Notes: a model not told the origin generated them from the letters alone. A stretch of 64,000 nucleotides of DNA from Flavobacteriales bacterium UBA5040 (GCA_002415135.1 DIBY01000022.1:62001-126000), one strand, 5' to 3'; positions 1 to 8,912 are shown, numbered from the stretch's first letter. Translations and numbers: made by a program.

Positions 1-54
1 TGCGAAGATTTTTTTCATTTTTTTATTTTTTAAAAATTTGGTTATTTGATTGAA

Positions 55-73
55 TTTAACAAACAAAGTTAAA
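55..73. promoter_or_regulatory. Inverted repeat TTTAAC-N7-GTTAAA upstream of valS
   Basis: TTTAAC (55-60) and GTTAAA (68-73) form a dyad with a 7-bp spacer. Read on the minus strand it contains TAACTTTG (64-71), a match to the flavobacterial -7 box TAnnTTTG. It could therefore be the promoter of a leftward gene lying outside the window. The half-sites equal those of the two dyads at 11219-11254, although the spacer differs. Confidence 0.35.
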
Positions 74-111
74 TATTTTTTTATTAGTAAGGTCAATTTT
101 TTTTATTTCCC

Positions 112-119
112 TATTTTTG
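112..119 (+). promoter_or_regulatory. Putative -7 box of valS
   Basis: TATTTTTG matches the Bacteroidota -7 consensus TAnnTTTG and lies 26 nt before the chosen valS ATG. No clear -33 TTG is seen. Its position downstream of the earlier in-frame ATG at 50 argues for the later start. Confidence 0.4.
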
Positions 120-145
120 CACCTATTAAGCCAAAGATATATTAT

Positions 146-2767
146 ATGCAGATTTCAGAGAAATATACGCCACAGGAAACAGAACAGAAATGGTATGATT
201 TCTGGCTAAAAAATAATTATTTTCACTCCGAGCCCAACGAAAAACCTCCTTATACAATTGTAATTCCACCACCAAATGTGACTGGGATTTTACACATGGG
301 TCATATGCTGAATAATACCATTCAGGATATCTTGGTTCGACGAGCGAGAATGCAGGGCTTTAATGCATGCTGGGTTCCGGGAACAGATCACGCATCGATT
401 GCAACTGAAGCTAAAGTAGTGGCAAAACTGAAAGAAGAAGGCATTAATAAATCAGATATTACGCGTGAAGAGTTTTTAAAACACGCTTGGGATTGGACCG
501 ACAAATACGGAGGAACAATTTTGGAGCAGTTAAAGAAATTAGGTTGTTCATGCGATTGGGAGCGTACCAGTTTCACTATGGAACCAAAACTTTCTCAGCA
601 AGTGGTAAAATCGTTTATAGATTTATATAATAAAGGTTTAATTTATCGTGGTTACCGCATGGTAAACTGGGATCCGGAAGCTAAAACCAATATTTCTGAT
701 GAAGAAGTTATTTTCAAAGAGCAAAATGGGAAACTGTTTTATTTAAAATATAAAATTGATGGAACTGAAGAATTTCTTTCTGTCGCAACAACCCGTCCGG
801 AAACGATTTTCGGCGATACTGCCGTTTGTATCAACCCTGATGACGAAAGATACGCGCATTTAAAAGGGAAGAATGTGATTGTTCCTATCGTTAATCGCGT
901 GATTCCCATTATTGAGGATGATTATGTAGATATTGAATTCGGGACTGGTGCTTTAAAAATTACACCGGCTCACGATACCAATGACTATGAAATTGGAAAG
1001 CGTCATAGTTTACCAATGATTGATTCTTTGGATGATGATGCCAATTTGAATGAACACGGTTTGCATTATTCAGGTAAAAACCGGTTTGTTGTTCGTAAAG
1101 AAATCGTAAAAGAATTAGAACAAAATGATCTTTTATTAAAAGCAGAAGATTACGTTAATAAAGTAGGAACATCTGAAAGAACAGGCGCGGTCATTGAACC
1201 GAAAGTTTCAGTTCAGTGGTTTTTGAAAATGTCTGAATTAGCAAGGCCAGCTTTGGAGGTGGTGATGAATGATGAGGTGAAATTTCACCCGGAAAAATTC
1301 AAAAACACTTACAAACACTGGATGGAAAACATCCGCGACTGGAATATCTCACGTCAGCTTTGGTGGGGACAACAAATCCCGGCTTATTTTTATGGTGAAG
1401 GACAGGATGATTTCGTCGTAGCAGAAACAATGGATGAAGCTCTGACTCTAGCTCAGGAAAAAAGTGGAAACCAAAATTTGACAGTAGAAAATTTGAAGCA
1501 AGACGAAGACGCCCTTGATACTTGGTTCTCTTCCTGGTTATGGCCGATGTCGGTTTTCGATGGATTGAACGATCCTGAAAATAAAGATATCAATTATTAT
1601 TACCCAACTTCTGATTTAGTTACCGGACCGGATATTATCTTTTTCTGGGTTGCCCGAATGATTATGGCGGGAATCGAATATAGAAAAGAAGTTCCTTTTA
1701 AAAATGTTTATTTCACTGGAATTGTGCGGGATAAGCAAAGACGGAAAATGTCGAAATCACTGGGGAATTCTCCGGATCCAATTGAGTTGATGGAGAAATA
1801 TGGCGCAGACGGTGTTCGTGTCGGGATTTTATTGAGTGCACCTGCTGGAAACGATTTGCTTTTTGATGAAGAATTAATGTTGCAGGGAAGGAATTTTGCA
1901 ACTAAGATCTGGAACTCCAATAAATTAATTCAAGGTTGGAAAAAAGATGATTCGATCAAAGCGAATGATGCAGACCAACAGGCGATCGCTTGGTTCGGAA
2001 ATCAAATGGATAAAACAATTGCCGAAATTGCAGATCAATTTGAGAAATTCAGAATTTCTGACGCGTTGCATTTGGTGTATAAGCTGATCTGGGACGATTT
2101 CTGTTCTTGGTATCTTGAAGCGATTAAACCAAATTATGGTGAAGCGATCTCTACTGAAGTTTATAATCAGACCATTCAGTATTTCGAGGAATTGATGAAG
2201 TTGTTGCATCCATTTATGCCATTTTTATCTGAAGAATTATGGCAGAATATTTCTGAGCGAACGGTAGAAGAAGCTTTGGTGATAGCTCAGCAAAGAAAAG
2301 TTCAGGATTATGATAAAGAATTGATCAAACAGTTTGAAGTTTCTAAAGAAGTAATTTCTGGCGTTCGTAACTACCGTCAAAGCAAAGGGATTTCACCGCG
2401 TGAAAGTGTTGAAGTTTTTACCAATGCAGTTTCTTTTGACAATGAAAATTTAGTTAGAAAATTAGCGAATATTGATCAAATTCATTTCGCTGAAAAAACA
2501 GATAAACCAACATTCTCATTCTTAATTGGAGGAACAGAAATTTCAATTCCATTAAGTGAAAACTTAGATTTAGGAGAAGAGAAAATTAAAACTGAAGAAG
2601 AGATCAAATATTTAAAAGGTTTCATGATGTCAGTAGATAAAAAATTATCCAACGAAAAGTTTATGGCAGGAGCCCCTCAGCAAGTAGTTGATAATGAATT
2701 GAAAAAGAAAAAAGATGCGCAGGATAAATTAGTTCTGCTCGAAGAAAAATTGAAAACCTTATCATGA
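146..2767 (+). CDS. valS: Valyl-tRNA synthetase
   Basis: Class I aminoacyl-tRNA synthetase that charges tRNA-Val with valine in the cytoplasm. The protein is 873 residues from the ATG at 146. The HIGH-type signature is visible as PPPNVTGILHMGHML near residues 43-57, and the KMSKS loop as RRKMSKSLGN near residue 534. A CP1 editing domain with TTRPETIFGDTA lies between them. The C-terminus has the coiled-coil arm typical of ValRS, rich in E and K. The open frame extends upstream to an ATG at 50, but those 32 residues are AT-codon-driven, precede the likely promoter at 112, and the family normally begins near IPxKYxPQETE. The stop overlaps the next gene by 4 bp (ATGA). Confidence 0.97.
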   Translation: MQISEKYTPQETEQKWYDFWLKNNYFHSEPNEKPPYTIVIPPPNVTGILHMGHMLNNTIQDILVRRARMQGFNACWVPGTDHASIATEAKVVAKLKEEGINKSDITREEFLKHAWDWTDKYGGTILEQLKKLGCSCDWERTSFTMEPKLSQQVVKSFIDLYNKGLIYRGYRMVNWDPEAKTNISDEEVIFKEQNGKLFYLKYKIDGTEEFLSVATTRPETIFGDTAVCINPDDERYAHLKGKNVIVPIVNRVIPIIEDDYVDIEFGTGALKITPAHDTNDYEIGKRHSLPMIDSLDDDANLNEHGLHYSGKNRFVVRKEIVKELEQNDLLLKAEDYVNKVGTSERTGAVIEPKVSVQWFLKMSELARPALEVVMNDEVKFHPEKFKNTYKHWMENIRDWNISRQLWWGQQIPAYFYGEGQDDFVVAETMDEALTLAQEKSGNQNLTVENLKQDEDALDTWFSSWLWPMSVFDGLNDPENKDINYYYPTSDLVTGPDIIFFWVARMIMAGIEYRKEVPFKNVYFTGIVRDKQRRKMSKSLGNSPDPIELMEKYGADGVRVGILLSAPAGNDLLFDEELMLQGRNFATKIWNSNKLIQGWKKDDSIKANDADQQAIAWFGNQMDKTIAEIADQFEKFRISDALHLVYKLIWDDFCSWYLEAIKPNYGEAISTEVYNQTIQYFEELMKLLHPFMPFLSEELWQNISERTVEEALVIAQQRKVQDYDKELIKQFEVSKEVISGVRNYRQSKGISPRESVEVFTNAVSFDNENLVRKLANIDQIHFAEKTDKPTFSFLIGGTEISIPLSENLDLGEEKIKTEEEIKYLKGFMMSVDKKLSNEKFMAGAPQQVVDNELKKKKDAQDKLVLLEEKLKTLS

Positions 2768-3399
2768 ACCACATCGAAAATATCAAAAAACTTTTCAACA
2801 AGAATTTTGTAGAAAGCCCTTTAATTGAATCTTTCGAGGCAGGAAACGTAATTCTTACTTCAGGAAAGTTGGTCGCTAGCGATCCTTTGATCACCAGTGA
2901 AATGCCGGCTTTTACAACTGTTTTTCCAATTGGGGAATTTGCGGTTTTGGTTCATAAAGAAATCGAAAGCAATTGTATCGCCTACACAGAAATTGTTTTC
3001 AGTGCTGCGGAAATTACCACTTGGGAACTCGCAACTTCCGAAGGTCAAAATCTTACTGAATTGGAAGAAGGAGAAATCTACGGTTTTCCCGTGGAGAGCG
3101 GAATGGGCTGTTTGATGGATTATGAAACCCAGGAAAATCTAAATCTCTTGGAACAGCATTTGTTCAAAAGGAAAGGGGACGATTTTACAGGAATTTATGA
3201 AGAGTTTTTCCACGAACATTTTTTTCAGGAAGAAGGCGCTGTTAATCAGTATGCTTTTCTAAAACCGAATGACGAAAAACCAGGAAATTTATTCGCTTTT
3301 GAAACCGGTTATGGCGAAGGGTTTTACGCCAGCTATATCGGATTTGATAAAAATAACGTTCCCGTAAAAGTAGTTTCCGAATTCGTGGAAATTAATTAA
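2764..3399 (+). CDS. DUF4241 family protein
   Basis: Protein of 211 residues without signal peptide or membrane segment, probably cytoplasmic. The N-terminal part (about residues 28-75, GNVILTSGKLVASDPL followed by a P-x-GEFAVLV strand) and the later GYGEGFYASYIGFD strand match my recollection of DUF4241, a family of unknown role found in many bacteria. The family usually has a G-x-G-C-F-x-D centre; here it reads ESGMGCLMDYE. It overlaps valS by ATGA, so the two are translationally coupled, though no functional link is evident. The function is unknown. Confidence 0.75.
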   Translation: MNHIENIKKLFNKNFVESPLIESFEAGNVILTSGKLVASDPLITSEMPAFTTVFPIGEFAVLVHKEIESNCIAYTEIVFSAAEITTWELATSEGQNLTELEEGEIYGFPVESGMGCLMDYETQENLNLLEQHLFKRKGDDFTGIYEEFFHEHFFQEEGAVNQYAFLKPNDEKPGNLFAFETGYGEGFYASYIGFDKNNVPVKVVSEFVEIN

Positions 3400-3432
3400 G
3401 ATTATATATTTCCTAGTCGACCTATATTTAAG

Positions 3433-3440
3433 TACATTTG
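3433..3440 (+). promoter_or_regulatory. Putative -7 box of the PfkB kinase gene
   Basis: TACATTTG matches TAnnTTTG and lies 18 nt before the ATG at 3459. No convincing -33 element was seen. Confidence 0.4.
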
Positions 3441-3458
3441 AAACCTAAGTTATAAAAA

Positions 3459-4352
3459 ATGAATATCACTTCTGAGCAACCTAAAATTATTGTTATTGGC
3501 AGTTCTTCAATAGATTTAGTTTTGAATACCGCGAATCTTCCCCAACCTAATGAAACGGTAATGGCAGAGAAATCTGAGAGTTTTTTTGGAGGGAAAGGGG
3601 CCAATCAGGCTGTTGCAACTTCACGACTTGGGGCGAGCACTTATTTTATTGGCGCGGTAGGAATGGATCCATTTGGTCAGCAGATTTTAAGAAATTTAGT
3701 TGATGAAGGAGTCAATGTGGGTTATGTTGTAGAAATCGAAGAAGCAGCTACCGGAACAGCTTATGTAGTGGCGGCAAAAGGGGTAAACTCTATTGTAGTC
3801 GTACCTGCGTCTAATTATTGTTTAGAACCGCAACATGTCGCAGAAGCCGAAAAGTTTTTCGCCACTGCCGACTTGGTTTTAATTCAACTGGAAATCCCTA
3901 TGGATGTGGTAGAATATACCGCAGAACTGGTAAAGAATAATGGTAAGAAAATGGGGATCTATGCCTCTCCGGCGAAACCCCTTTCTGAAGAGATCATTGA
4001 AAATTCTTCTTTTATCGTTGCTAAAAGTAATGAGCTGTCTATCATATTTGGTGATGAACCGAGAGAACAGATTTTACGGAAATATCCAAATAAATTATTC
4101 GTTCGCGACGATACCAATTCTACGACCTATTTTAATGGTACCGAAATGAAATATTACCGAAACGACCATGATTCTGTTTTGCATAAAATGGGAATGGGCG
4201 ATGCTTTTACCTCAGGATTTGCTGTTGCACTTTGTCACGGAAATAGCATTGATGACTGTGTAAAATTCGGAAATGATGTTTCTTTAAAAGTAACAAAGAA
4301 CAGAGGCTCTCAAAGTGGTTTACCTTATTTAAAAGATATTATTGAAGGGTAA
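3459..4352 (+). CDS. PfkB-family carbohydrate kinase, ribokinase-like
   Basis: ATP-dependent sugar kinase of 297 residues, closest in pattern to ribokinase (ribose to ribose-5-phosphate). PfkB signature 1 is present as FFGGKGANQAVATSRLG near residues 41-57. Signature 2 is present in the form GMGDAFTSGFA near residues 245-256, keeping the catalytic Asp of GxGD. The usual DTTGAGD is changed to LHKMGMGD, so the substrate could be another sugar or nucleoside. It has its own putative promoter (3433) and is followed by a hairpin terminator. No ribose transporter or isomerase is nearby, so the substrate is not supported by context. Confidence 0.8.
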   Translation: MNITSEQPKIIVIGSSSIDLVLNTANLPQPNETVMAEKSESFFGGKGANQAVATSRLGASTYFIGAVGMDPFGQQILRNLVDEGVNVGYVVEIEEAATGTAYVVAAKGVNSIVVVPASNYCLEPQHVAEAEKFFATADLVLIQLEIPMDVVEYTAELVKNNGKKMGIYASPAKPLSEEIIENSSFIVAKSNELSIIFGDEPREQILRKYPNKLFVRDDTNSTTYFNGTEMKYYRNDHDSVLHKMGMGDAFTSGFAVALCHGNSIDDCVKFGNDVSLKVTKNRGSQSGLPYLKDIIEG

Positions 4353-4417
4353 GTTGCTATATTGAGCATATCGGTTTTCCTTTTTTAATTCCACTAAAAT
4401 TTATATTTTTAAAAAAT

Positions 4418-4446
4418 AATTCCACTTATTGACAAGTGGAATTTTC
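4418..4446 (+). terminator. Hairpin terminator after the PfkB kinase
   Basis: Perfect 10-bp inverted repeat AATTCCACTT / AAGTGGAATT with a 6-nt loop followed by T residues. It ends only a few bases before the ATG at 4453, so it lies in the next gene's leader and could also affect its translation. Confidence 0.6.
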
Positions 4447-4452
4447 ATTATC

Positions 4453-5292
4453 ATGAAAGAACTGATTCTAAATACTTCCGATCATATTCCACTTTCTATA
4501 AAGGTTTTTGAACCTGAAATATCCAACGGAAAATTGCTGCTGATCAATTCTGCAACCGGAGTAAAACAACAGATCTATTTTTCTTTTGCAAAGTATTTCG
4601 CTGAAAATGGTTTTACCGTAATGACCTACGATTATCGGGGAATTGGTGAATCGAAACCAACAAAAATGCGCGGCTTCAATGCATCGATGAGGATTTGGGG
4701 AATCATTGATTTTAAAACAATAACTGATTTTATTCAAAAGGAATATCCTGATTACATGAAGTTTTGTTTAGGTCACTCCGTTGGTGCTTTAATTCTTGGA
4801 ATGAATGATTACTCGAAAAATTTTGAGAAATTTATTTTCGTCGGTACACAAGATGCCTACCTTGGAAATTTGACTTTTACAGTTGCAGCAACAGCCATGC
4901 TAGGGTTCGGTATTGCACTCCCCGTTATGACTCATTTTTTTGGCTACTTTCCCGCGCATCGATTTGGCTTGGGAGAATCTTTACCAAAAGGCGTTGCTTT
5001 CGATTGGCAGACTTTAATTCTCAATAAAAAATCGACAAGCAAGCTGTACGAGAAAATAGGAGACCATATTTCCAAAGAATTAAGTCAGAAAACTTTTATT
5101 ATTCATGCCGAAGACGATACCTGGGTAACACAGAAAGGAATGAAAAACCTGCTTAAAAATGTGTATCCGAATTTAAAAACGACTTATAGAGAAATTAAAA
5201 TTTCTGAATCTGAAAAAGGCGAAATCGGACATGTCAATTTTTTTAGAAGTTATAATAAAAAACTTTGGAAGATCGCACTGGACGAACTTTGA
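4453..5292 (+). CDS. Alpha/beta-fold hydrolase
   Basis: Predicted serine hydrolase of 279 residues with no signal peptide. Visible elements are a DYRGIGES strand-turn near residue 60, the nucleophile elbow GHSVGA near residues 107-112, an acidic residue in HAEDDTWVT, and a catalytic His candidate in GEIGHVNFF close to the C-terminus. A hydrophobic patch (TVAATAMLGFGIALPVMTHFF) in the middle resembles a lid. The family contains YheT-like and esterase-like members whose substrate cannot be told from sequence. The ATG at 4453 was preferred to 4429 because the upstream codons lie inside the terminator hairpin. Confidence 0.75.
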   Translation: MKELILNTSDHIPLSIKVFEPEISNGKLLLINSATGVKQQIYFSFAKYFAENGFTVMTYDYRGIGESKPTKMRGFNASMRIWGIIDFKTITDFIQKEYPDYMKFCLGHSVGALILGMNDYSKNFEKFIFVGTQDAYLGNLTFTVAATAMLGFGIALPVMTHFFGYFPAHRFGLGESLPKGVAFDWQTLILNKKSTSKLYEKIGDHISKELSQKTFIIHAEDDTWVTQKGMKNLLKNVYPNLKTTYREIKISESEKGEIGHVNFFRSYNKKLWKIALDEL

Positions 5293-5324
5293 TGTTGAAG
5301 AAAAATCAATCAGTAGAAATTGTC

Positions 5325-5332
5325 TAAATTTA
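5325..5332 (+). promoter_or_regulatory. Weak -7 box before cobalamin adenosyltransferase
   Basis: TAAATTTA, one mismatch from TAnnTTTG, lies 23 nt before the ATG at 5356. There is no clear -33 element. Confidence 0.25.
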
Positions 5333-5355
5333 CAGTTAGCTAAAATTGACAAAAA

Positions 5356-5925
5356 ATGAAAATATATACCAAAACCGGCGACAAGGGAGAAACTGCTTTA
5401 TATGGCGGAACCCGTGTTTCCAAAGCATCTGCCAGAGTTGAATCTTATGGAACCATTGATGAGCTCAATTCTTTTATCGGCGTGGCAAAAAGTGAAGTAA
5501 AAGATGAGCAGGTTTTAAATCAATTGAAGAAAATTCAGTTCGATTTATTTACGCTTGGGTCAGAATCCGCAACGCCAACTGATAAATTAACTTTAGCCAA
5601 CGGAAAATCACGTTTGGCTTTGATGATTACTGATACAGAAATTGAAGAACTCGAACATTGGATGGATGCTTTTGAAAAAGAATTAGCACCATTGCAATAC
5701 TTCATTCTTCCAGGAGGTGGCAGATCTGCAACCTCACTGCATGTTTGTAGAACCGTTTGTCGACGCGCAGAAAGAAGTTTGGTGTTCCTAAATGAATCAG
5801 AAGAAGTACGACCAGAATTGATAAAATACCTGAATCGACTTTCTGATTACTTATTTGTTTTGGCTCGTTATGTTTCAAAACTGAATAATGAAACCGAAGA
5901 ATATTGGAATCCAAATGACCGATAA
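5356..5925 (+). CDS. Cob(I)alamin adenosyltransferase, PduO type
   Basis: Transfers the adenosyl group of ATP to cob(I)alamin to make coenzyme B12. The 189-residue length is normal for PduO-type ATR. The N-terminal ATP site is visible as IYTKTGDKGETALYGGTRVSK (residues 3-23), followed by GTIDELNSFIG. The second signature is FILPGGG with the following R/C-rich helix CRTVCRRAERSLVFL near residues 130-150. It overlaps the thiamine pyrophosphokinase gene by 11 bp, so the two are co-translated. The genome also encodes B12-dependent MetH here, but MetH uses methylcobalamin, so the product of this enzyme serves some other mutase outside the window. Confidence 0.93.
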   Translation: MKIYTKTGDKGETALYGGTRVSKASARVESYGTIDELNSFIGVAKSEVKDEQVLNQLKKIQFDLFTLGSESATPTDKLTLANGKSRLALMITDTEIEELEHWMDAFEKELAPLQYFILPGGGRSATSLHVCRTVCRRAERSLVFLNESEEVRPELIKYLNRLSDYLFVLARYVSKLNNETEEYWNPNDR

Positions 5926-6547
5926 AGCGCTTCTTTTCATCAATGGAGTTCCACCAGAAAATCTTCCCGACATTAATAATTATTCTTTAATTGCCTGCTC
6001 AGATGGTGCTTTTAATTATTTAAAGAAGAAAGGTTTTCCACTTAACAAACTCGATTTTATTTCCGGAGATTTCGATTCTCATTCCGGAATTGATGAAAAT
6101 GTTTATCAGACAAAATTCATTTACACGCCAGATCAGGATAAGACCGATTTTCAAAAATCTCTGGAGATTATCAAAGAGAGAGGATTTAAATCCATTGATG
6201 TTTACGGCGGAAGTGGTGGTGAAATGGATCATTTCCTTGGAAATCTTACGGTAGCTTTTAAATTTAAAGAAGATTTAAAGATTTCTTTTTTTGATGAATA
6301 TTCGACCTATTTCTTTGCTCCTGAAAATTTGATCTTAGAGGATGTTCAAAATCGAATGATCTCTTTATATCCTTTTCCAACCACAGAAAATGTAACTACT
6401 AAAGGTTTAAATTGGCCTTTAACTCAAGAAAATTTAGATATTACCAATAGAATCGGAACCCGGAATTTTGCTAAAGAAAAGCAAGTAAGTATCGAATTCG
6501 AAACCGGAAATTTAGTCGTCTTTGTTGGAAATGATGGACAGCGCTAA
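5915..6547 (+). CDS. Thiamine pyrophosphokinase
   Basis: Converts thiamine plus ATP to thiamine diphosphate. The 210-residue protein shows the TPK catalytic-domain signatures ACSDGAFNYL (about residue 27), FISGDFDSH (about residue 48) and PDQDKTDFQKSLE (about residue 71), followed by GSGGEMDHFLGNL. The C-terminal beta-rich part (TTKGLNWPL) corresponds to the vitamin-B1-binding domain. The start at 5915 gives MTDKALLFING and an 11-bp overlap with the upstream ATR gene. The longer frame from 5888 would overlap it more and adds residues not usual for the family. Confidence 0.9.
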   Translation: MTDKALLFINGVPPENLPDINNYSLIACSDGAFNYLKKKGFPLNKLDFISGDFDSHSGIDENVYQTKFIYTPDQDKTDFQKSLEIIKERGFKSIDVYGGSGGEMDHFLGNLTVAFKFKEDLKISFFDEYSTYFFAPENLILEDVQNRMISLYPFPTTENVTTKGLNWPLTQENLDITNRIGTRNFAKEKQVSIEFETGNLVVFVGNDGQR

Positions 6548-6626
6548 TTTTAACGGAATTTTAAAATAGAAACCCAACTTTTTTCCGCAACTTTGCACAT
6601 TCAAAACATTAAAACTTTATATATCA

Positions 6627-8018
6627 ATGAAGATTAAATATTCAGAACTTATCGATCAAACTCTGTATTTCCCGACGGAAGAATTTAACGTCTCGGATAA
6701 TACGCTTCAATTTCACGATATTCCTTTAATGGAAGTCATAGAAAAGTTCGGTACGCCTCTGAAGTTTAATTATTTGCCAAAGATTTCGATGAATATTCAA
6801 CGTGCGAAAGCATGGTTCAAAGAAGCTTTTGAGATCAATGATTATAAAAAAAGTTACCGCTATTGCTACTGCACCAAATCCAGTCATTTTGCTTTCGTTT
6901 TAGAAGAAGCCCTGAAAAATGATATTTCGTTAGAAACGTCTTCTGCTTATGATATCGACATTGTAAATTCTTTGTATGAAAAAGGGAAGTTCGACAAAAA
7001 CGTTGAAGTGATTTGCAACGGATTCAAAACCGACGATTATTTAGCAAAAATTTCTGATCTCATCAATAAAGGTTTTGAAAACATTACCCCTATTTTAGAT
7101 AATTACAGAGAGTTAGATAAACTGACAGAAAGCATCGATTGCAAATTTAATATCGGGATCAGGATCGCTTCCGAAGAGGAACCAAAATTCGAATTTTACA
7201 CCTCTAGATTGGGAATTGGTTATAAAGATATTATTCCTTATTACAGCCAGAAAATTGCAGACCATCCGAATGCAAGATTGAAGATGCTGCACTTTTTCAT
7301 CAATACCGGAATTAAGGACACGGCTTATTACTGGAACGAATTGTACAAATGTTTACGCGTTTACGCCCGGTTGAAAAAAATCGCGCCGGAAGTTGATTCT
7401 TTAAATATCGGTGGAGGTTTTCCCATTAAAACTTCTTTAAATTTCGATTACGATTACCAGTATATGGTGAATGAGATCGTTTCCCAGATCAAAAAATTCT
7501 GTGAAGAGGAAGGCGTAGAAGAACCAAACATCTATACCGAGTTTGGTAGTTTTACCGTTGGCGAAAGTGGTGGACATCTGTATAAAATCATTTCTCAGAA
7601 ACGTCAGAATGACCGTGAGAAGTGGAACATGATCGATTCCTCTTTCATGACGACTTTGCCTGATACGTGGGCGATTTCAAGAAAATTCATCATGCTTCCG
7701 ATCAACCGTTGGGAAGATACTTATGAACGTGTTTTTCTCGGTGGATTGACTTGTGATTCAGATGATTACTATAATTCTGAGCAACATACGAATGCGATTT
7801 ACTTGCCGACATTCAGCGATACTAAACCATTATATATTGGTTTTTTCAATACGGGTGCTTATCAGGAAACCATTGGTGGTTACGGCGGTGTTCATCACTG
7901 TTTGATGCCACAGCCAAAACATATTTTGATCGATAAAGACGAAGAAGGCAATTTTGTTTACACGATGTTCCGGGAAGAACAAAAACCGGAAGAAGTTCTA
8001 AAACTTTTAGGGTATTAA
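6627..8018 (+). CDS. speA: Arginine decarboxylase, fold-III PLP enzyme
   Basis: Predicted to decarboxylate arginine to agmatine, the first step of the agmatine route to polyamines. The 463-residue protein has the alanine-racemase-like barrel of group IV decarboxylases: YCYCTKSSHF near residues 80-89 (PLP lysine region), LETSSAYDIDI, a GGGFPIKTS phosphate loop near residue 265, and the C-terminal CDSDDYYN and GAYQETIGGYGGVHH segments. It is shorter than the enterobacterial SpeA, as is usual in Bacteroidota. Agmatinase, the next enzyme, lies 3.4 kb downstream on the same strand. Some relatives act on other basic amino acids, so the substrate rests partly on this neighbour. Confidence 0.85.
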   Translation: MKIKYSELIDQTLYFPTEEFNVSDNTLQFHDIPLMEVIEKFGTPLKFNYLPKISMNIQRAKAWFKEAFEINDYKKSYRYCYCTKSSHFAFVLEEALKNDISLETSSAYDIDIVNSLYEKGKFDKNVEVICNGFKTDDYLAKISDLINKGFENITPILDNYRELDKLTESIDCKFNIGIRIASEEEPKFEFYTSRLGIGYKDIIPYYSQKIADHPNARLKMLHFFINTGIKDTAYYWNELYKCLRVYARLKKIAPEVDSLNIGGGFPIKTSLNFDYDYQYMVNEIVSQIKKFCEEEGVEEPNIYTEFGSFTVGESGGHLYKIISQKRQNDREKWNMIDSSFMTTLPDTWAISRKFIMLPINRWEDTYERVFLGGLTCDSDDYYNSEQHTNAIYLPTFSDTKPLYIGFFNTGAYQETIGGYGGVHHCLMPQPKHILIDKDEEGNFVYTMFREEQKPEEVLKLLGY

Positions 8019-8064
8019 TTACTGAAAGCCAAGAAATTTAATCCCTATCAAATTGATATAGTTG

Positions 8065-8093
8065 AGGAGCAACAAATTAGTTGCTCCTTTTTA
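8065..8093 (+). terminator. Rho-independent terminator of speA
   Basis: Perfect 9-bp stem AGGAGCAAC / GTTGCTCCT with a 6-nt loop, followed directly by TTTTTA. It sits 46 nt after the speA stop. Confidence 0.85.
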
Positions 8094-8096
8094 CTT

Positions 8097-8238
8097 TTCG
8101 GACCAGCTGTCCACTATATCCCAAGCCACTGCTGGGTCCTTCGCTTTTGGGGATACCGTTGCCATCTGGGCTAGAACAACGCTCAGGTTTCTTTTCAAAG
8201 CAAATCTCTACAAAATGGCTTTTCGGCGCTCGCGACAG
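8097..8238. repeat. G+C-rich noncoding block, probable dispersed repeat
   Basis: About 140 bp between the speA terminator and the stop of the minus-strand HAD gene. It is visibly richer in G+C than all neighbouring intergenic DNA and contains CCACTGCTGGGTCC and GGCTTTTCGGCGCTCGCG. Frames on both strands are open for about 60 codons but resemble no protein and lack coding character. Blocks like this sit at gene ends in related genomes as dispersed repeats; that comparison is from memory. It abuts the HAD gene stop, so it may have replaced the original 3' end of that gene. Confidence 0.45.
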
Positions 8239-8239
8239 C

Positions 8240-8899
8240 TCAAAAATACGAACTGATCTTCTCAACCTCAATTTCCGAAAAATCTGAAATTAACATGTTT
8301 GCCTTGTCATAATTCTGACCAAAAGAATGTTCACTTTTATAAGCGGTACAAAAGATTCCAGCCGAGTGAGCAGCGATAATTCCGTTTGTGGAATCTTCTA
8401 TGACCATACAGTTTTCTTTAGGTTCAGCTGCGATTTCTGCAGCAAGTAGAAAAATTTCCGGATGAGGTTTTGATTCTTTCAGATCCGCACCACTAATTTT
8501 TCCGACAAAATATTTTTCGAGGTCGAATTTTTCAAAAACCATGTTGATCGTCACCATACTTGCAGAAGATGCTAAGACCAATTTGATCTTATTTTCAAAA
8601 TAATTTTCTATCAAACTTTTCACTCCTGGAAGCAAATTAAAATCAGCATCATTATAAAAATAATGCTTGAAGTACTTTCTTTTAATTAGCGCCAACTCTT
8701 CGTGTGATTGAGTTAACTGATAATTTTCGATTAACGTATTGCAAACCTTTTTAGTCGAGGCACCCGTAAAAGAAGTGTAAAATTCTTCAGAAACTTCAAT
8801 TTCTAAATCTTCAAACATTTGAAAATATGCTCTTCTGTGGAGTGGTTCGGTGTCAACGATTACACCGTCCATGTCGAATAAAACTGCTTTTAATGGCAT
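8240..8899 (-). CDS. HAD-superfamily hydrolase, beta-phosphoglucomutase-like
   Basis: Predicted sugar-phosphate phosphatase or phosphomutase of 219 residues. HAD motif I is FDMDGVIVDTEP (residues 8-19), motif II is LASSAS (about 110), the lysine of motif III is in ESKPHPEIF (about 143), and motif IV is VIEDSTNGIIAA (about 162). The helical cap between residues 20 and 85 is of the C1 type seen in beta-phosphoglucomutase and YcjU/GPH-like enzymes. A -7 box lies just upstream (8913-8920). The stop codon lies at the edge of the repeat block at 8097-8238. Substrate unknown. Confidence 0.88.
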   Translation of the reverse strand: MPLKAVLFDMDGVIVDTEPLHRRAYFQMFEDLEIEVSEEFYTSFTGASTKKVCNTLIENYQLTQSHEELALIKRKYFKHYFYNDADFNLLPGVKSLIENYFENKIKLVLASSASMVTINMVFEKFDLEKYFVGKISGADLKESKPHPEIFLLAAEIAAEPKENCMVIEDSTNGIIAAHSAGIFCTAYKSEHSFGQNYDKANMLISDFSEIEVEKISSYF

Positions 8900-8912
8900 T
8901 CAAAAATTTTTA

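Noticed and set aside
50..145. An N-terminal extension of valS from the ATG at 50
   Set aside because: The 32 residues are AT-codon-driven, the likely promoter lies within them, and ValRS proteins start near the later Met.
5293..5355. A cobalamin riboswitch before the adenosyltransferase gene
   Set aside because: The 63-bp leader is far too short and lacks the B12-box; only a weak -7 box is seen.
8062..8287. Small open frames of 60-70 codons on both strands in the block after speA
   Set aside because: They overlap each other, include the terminator and have no protein-like features; the block is better explained as a repeat.
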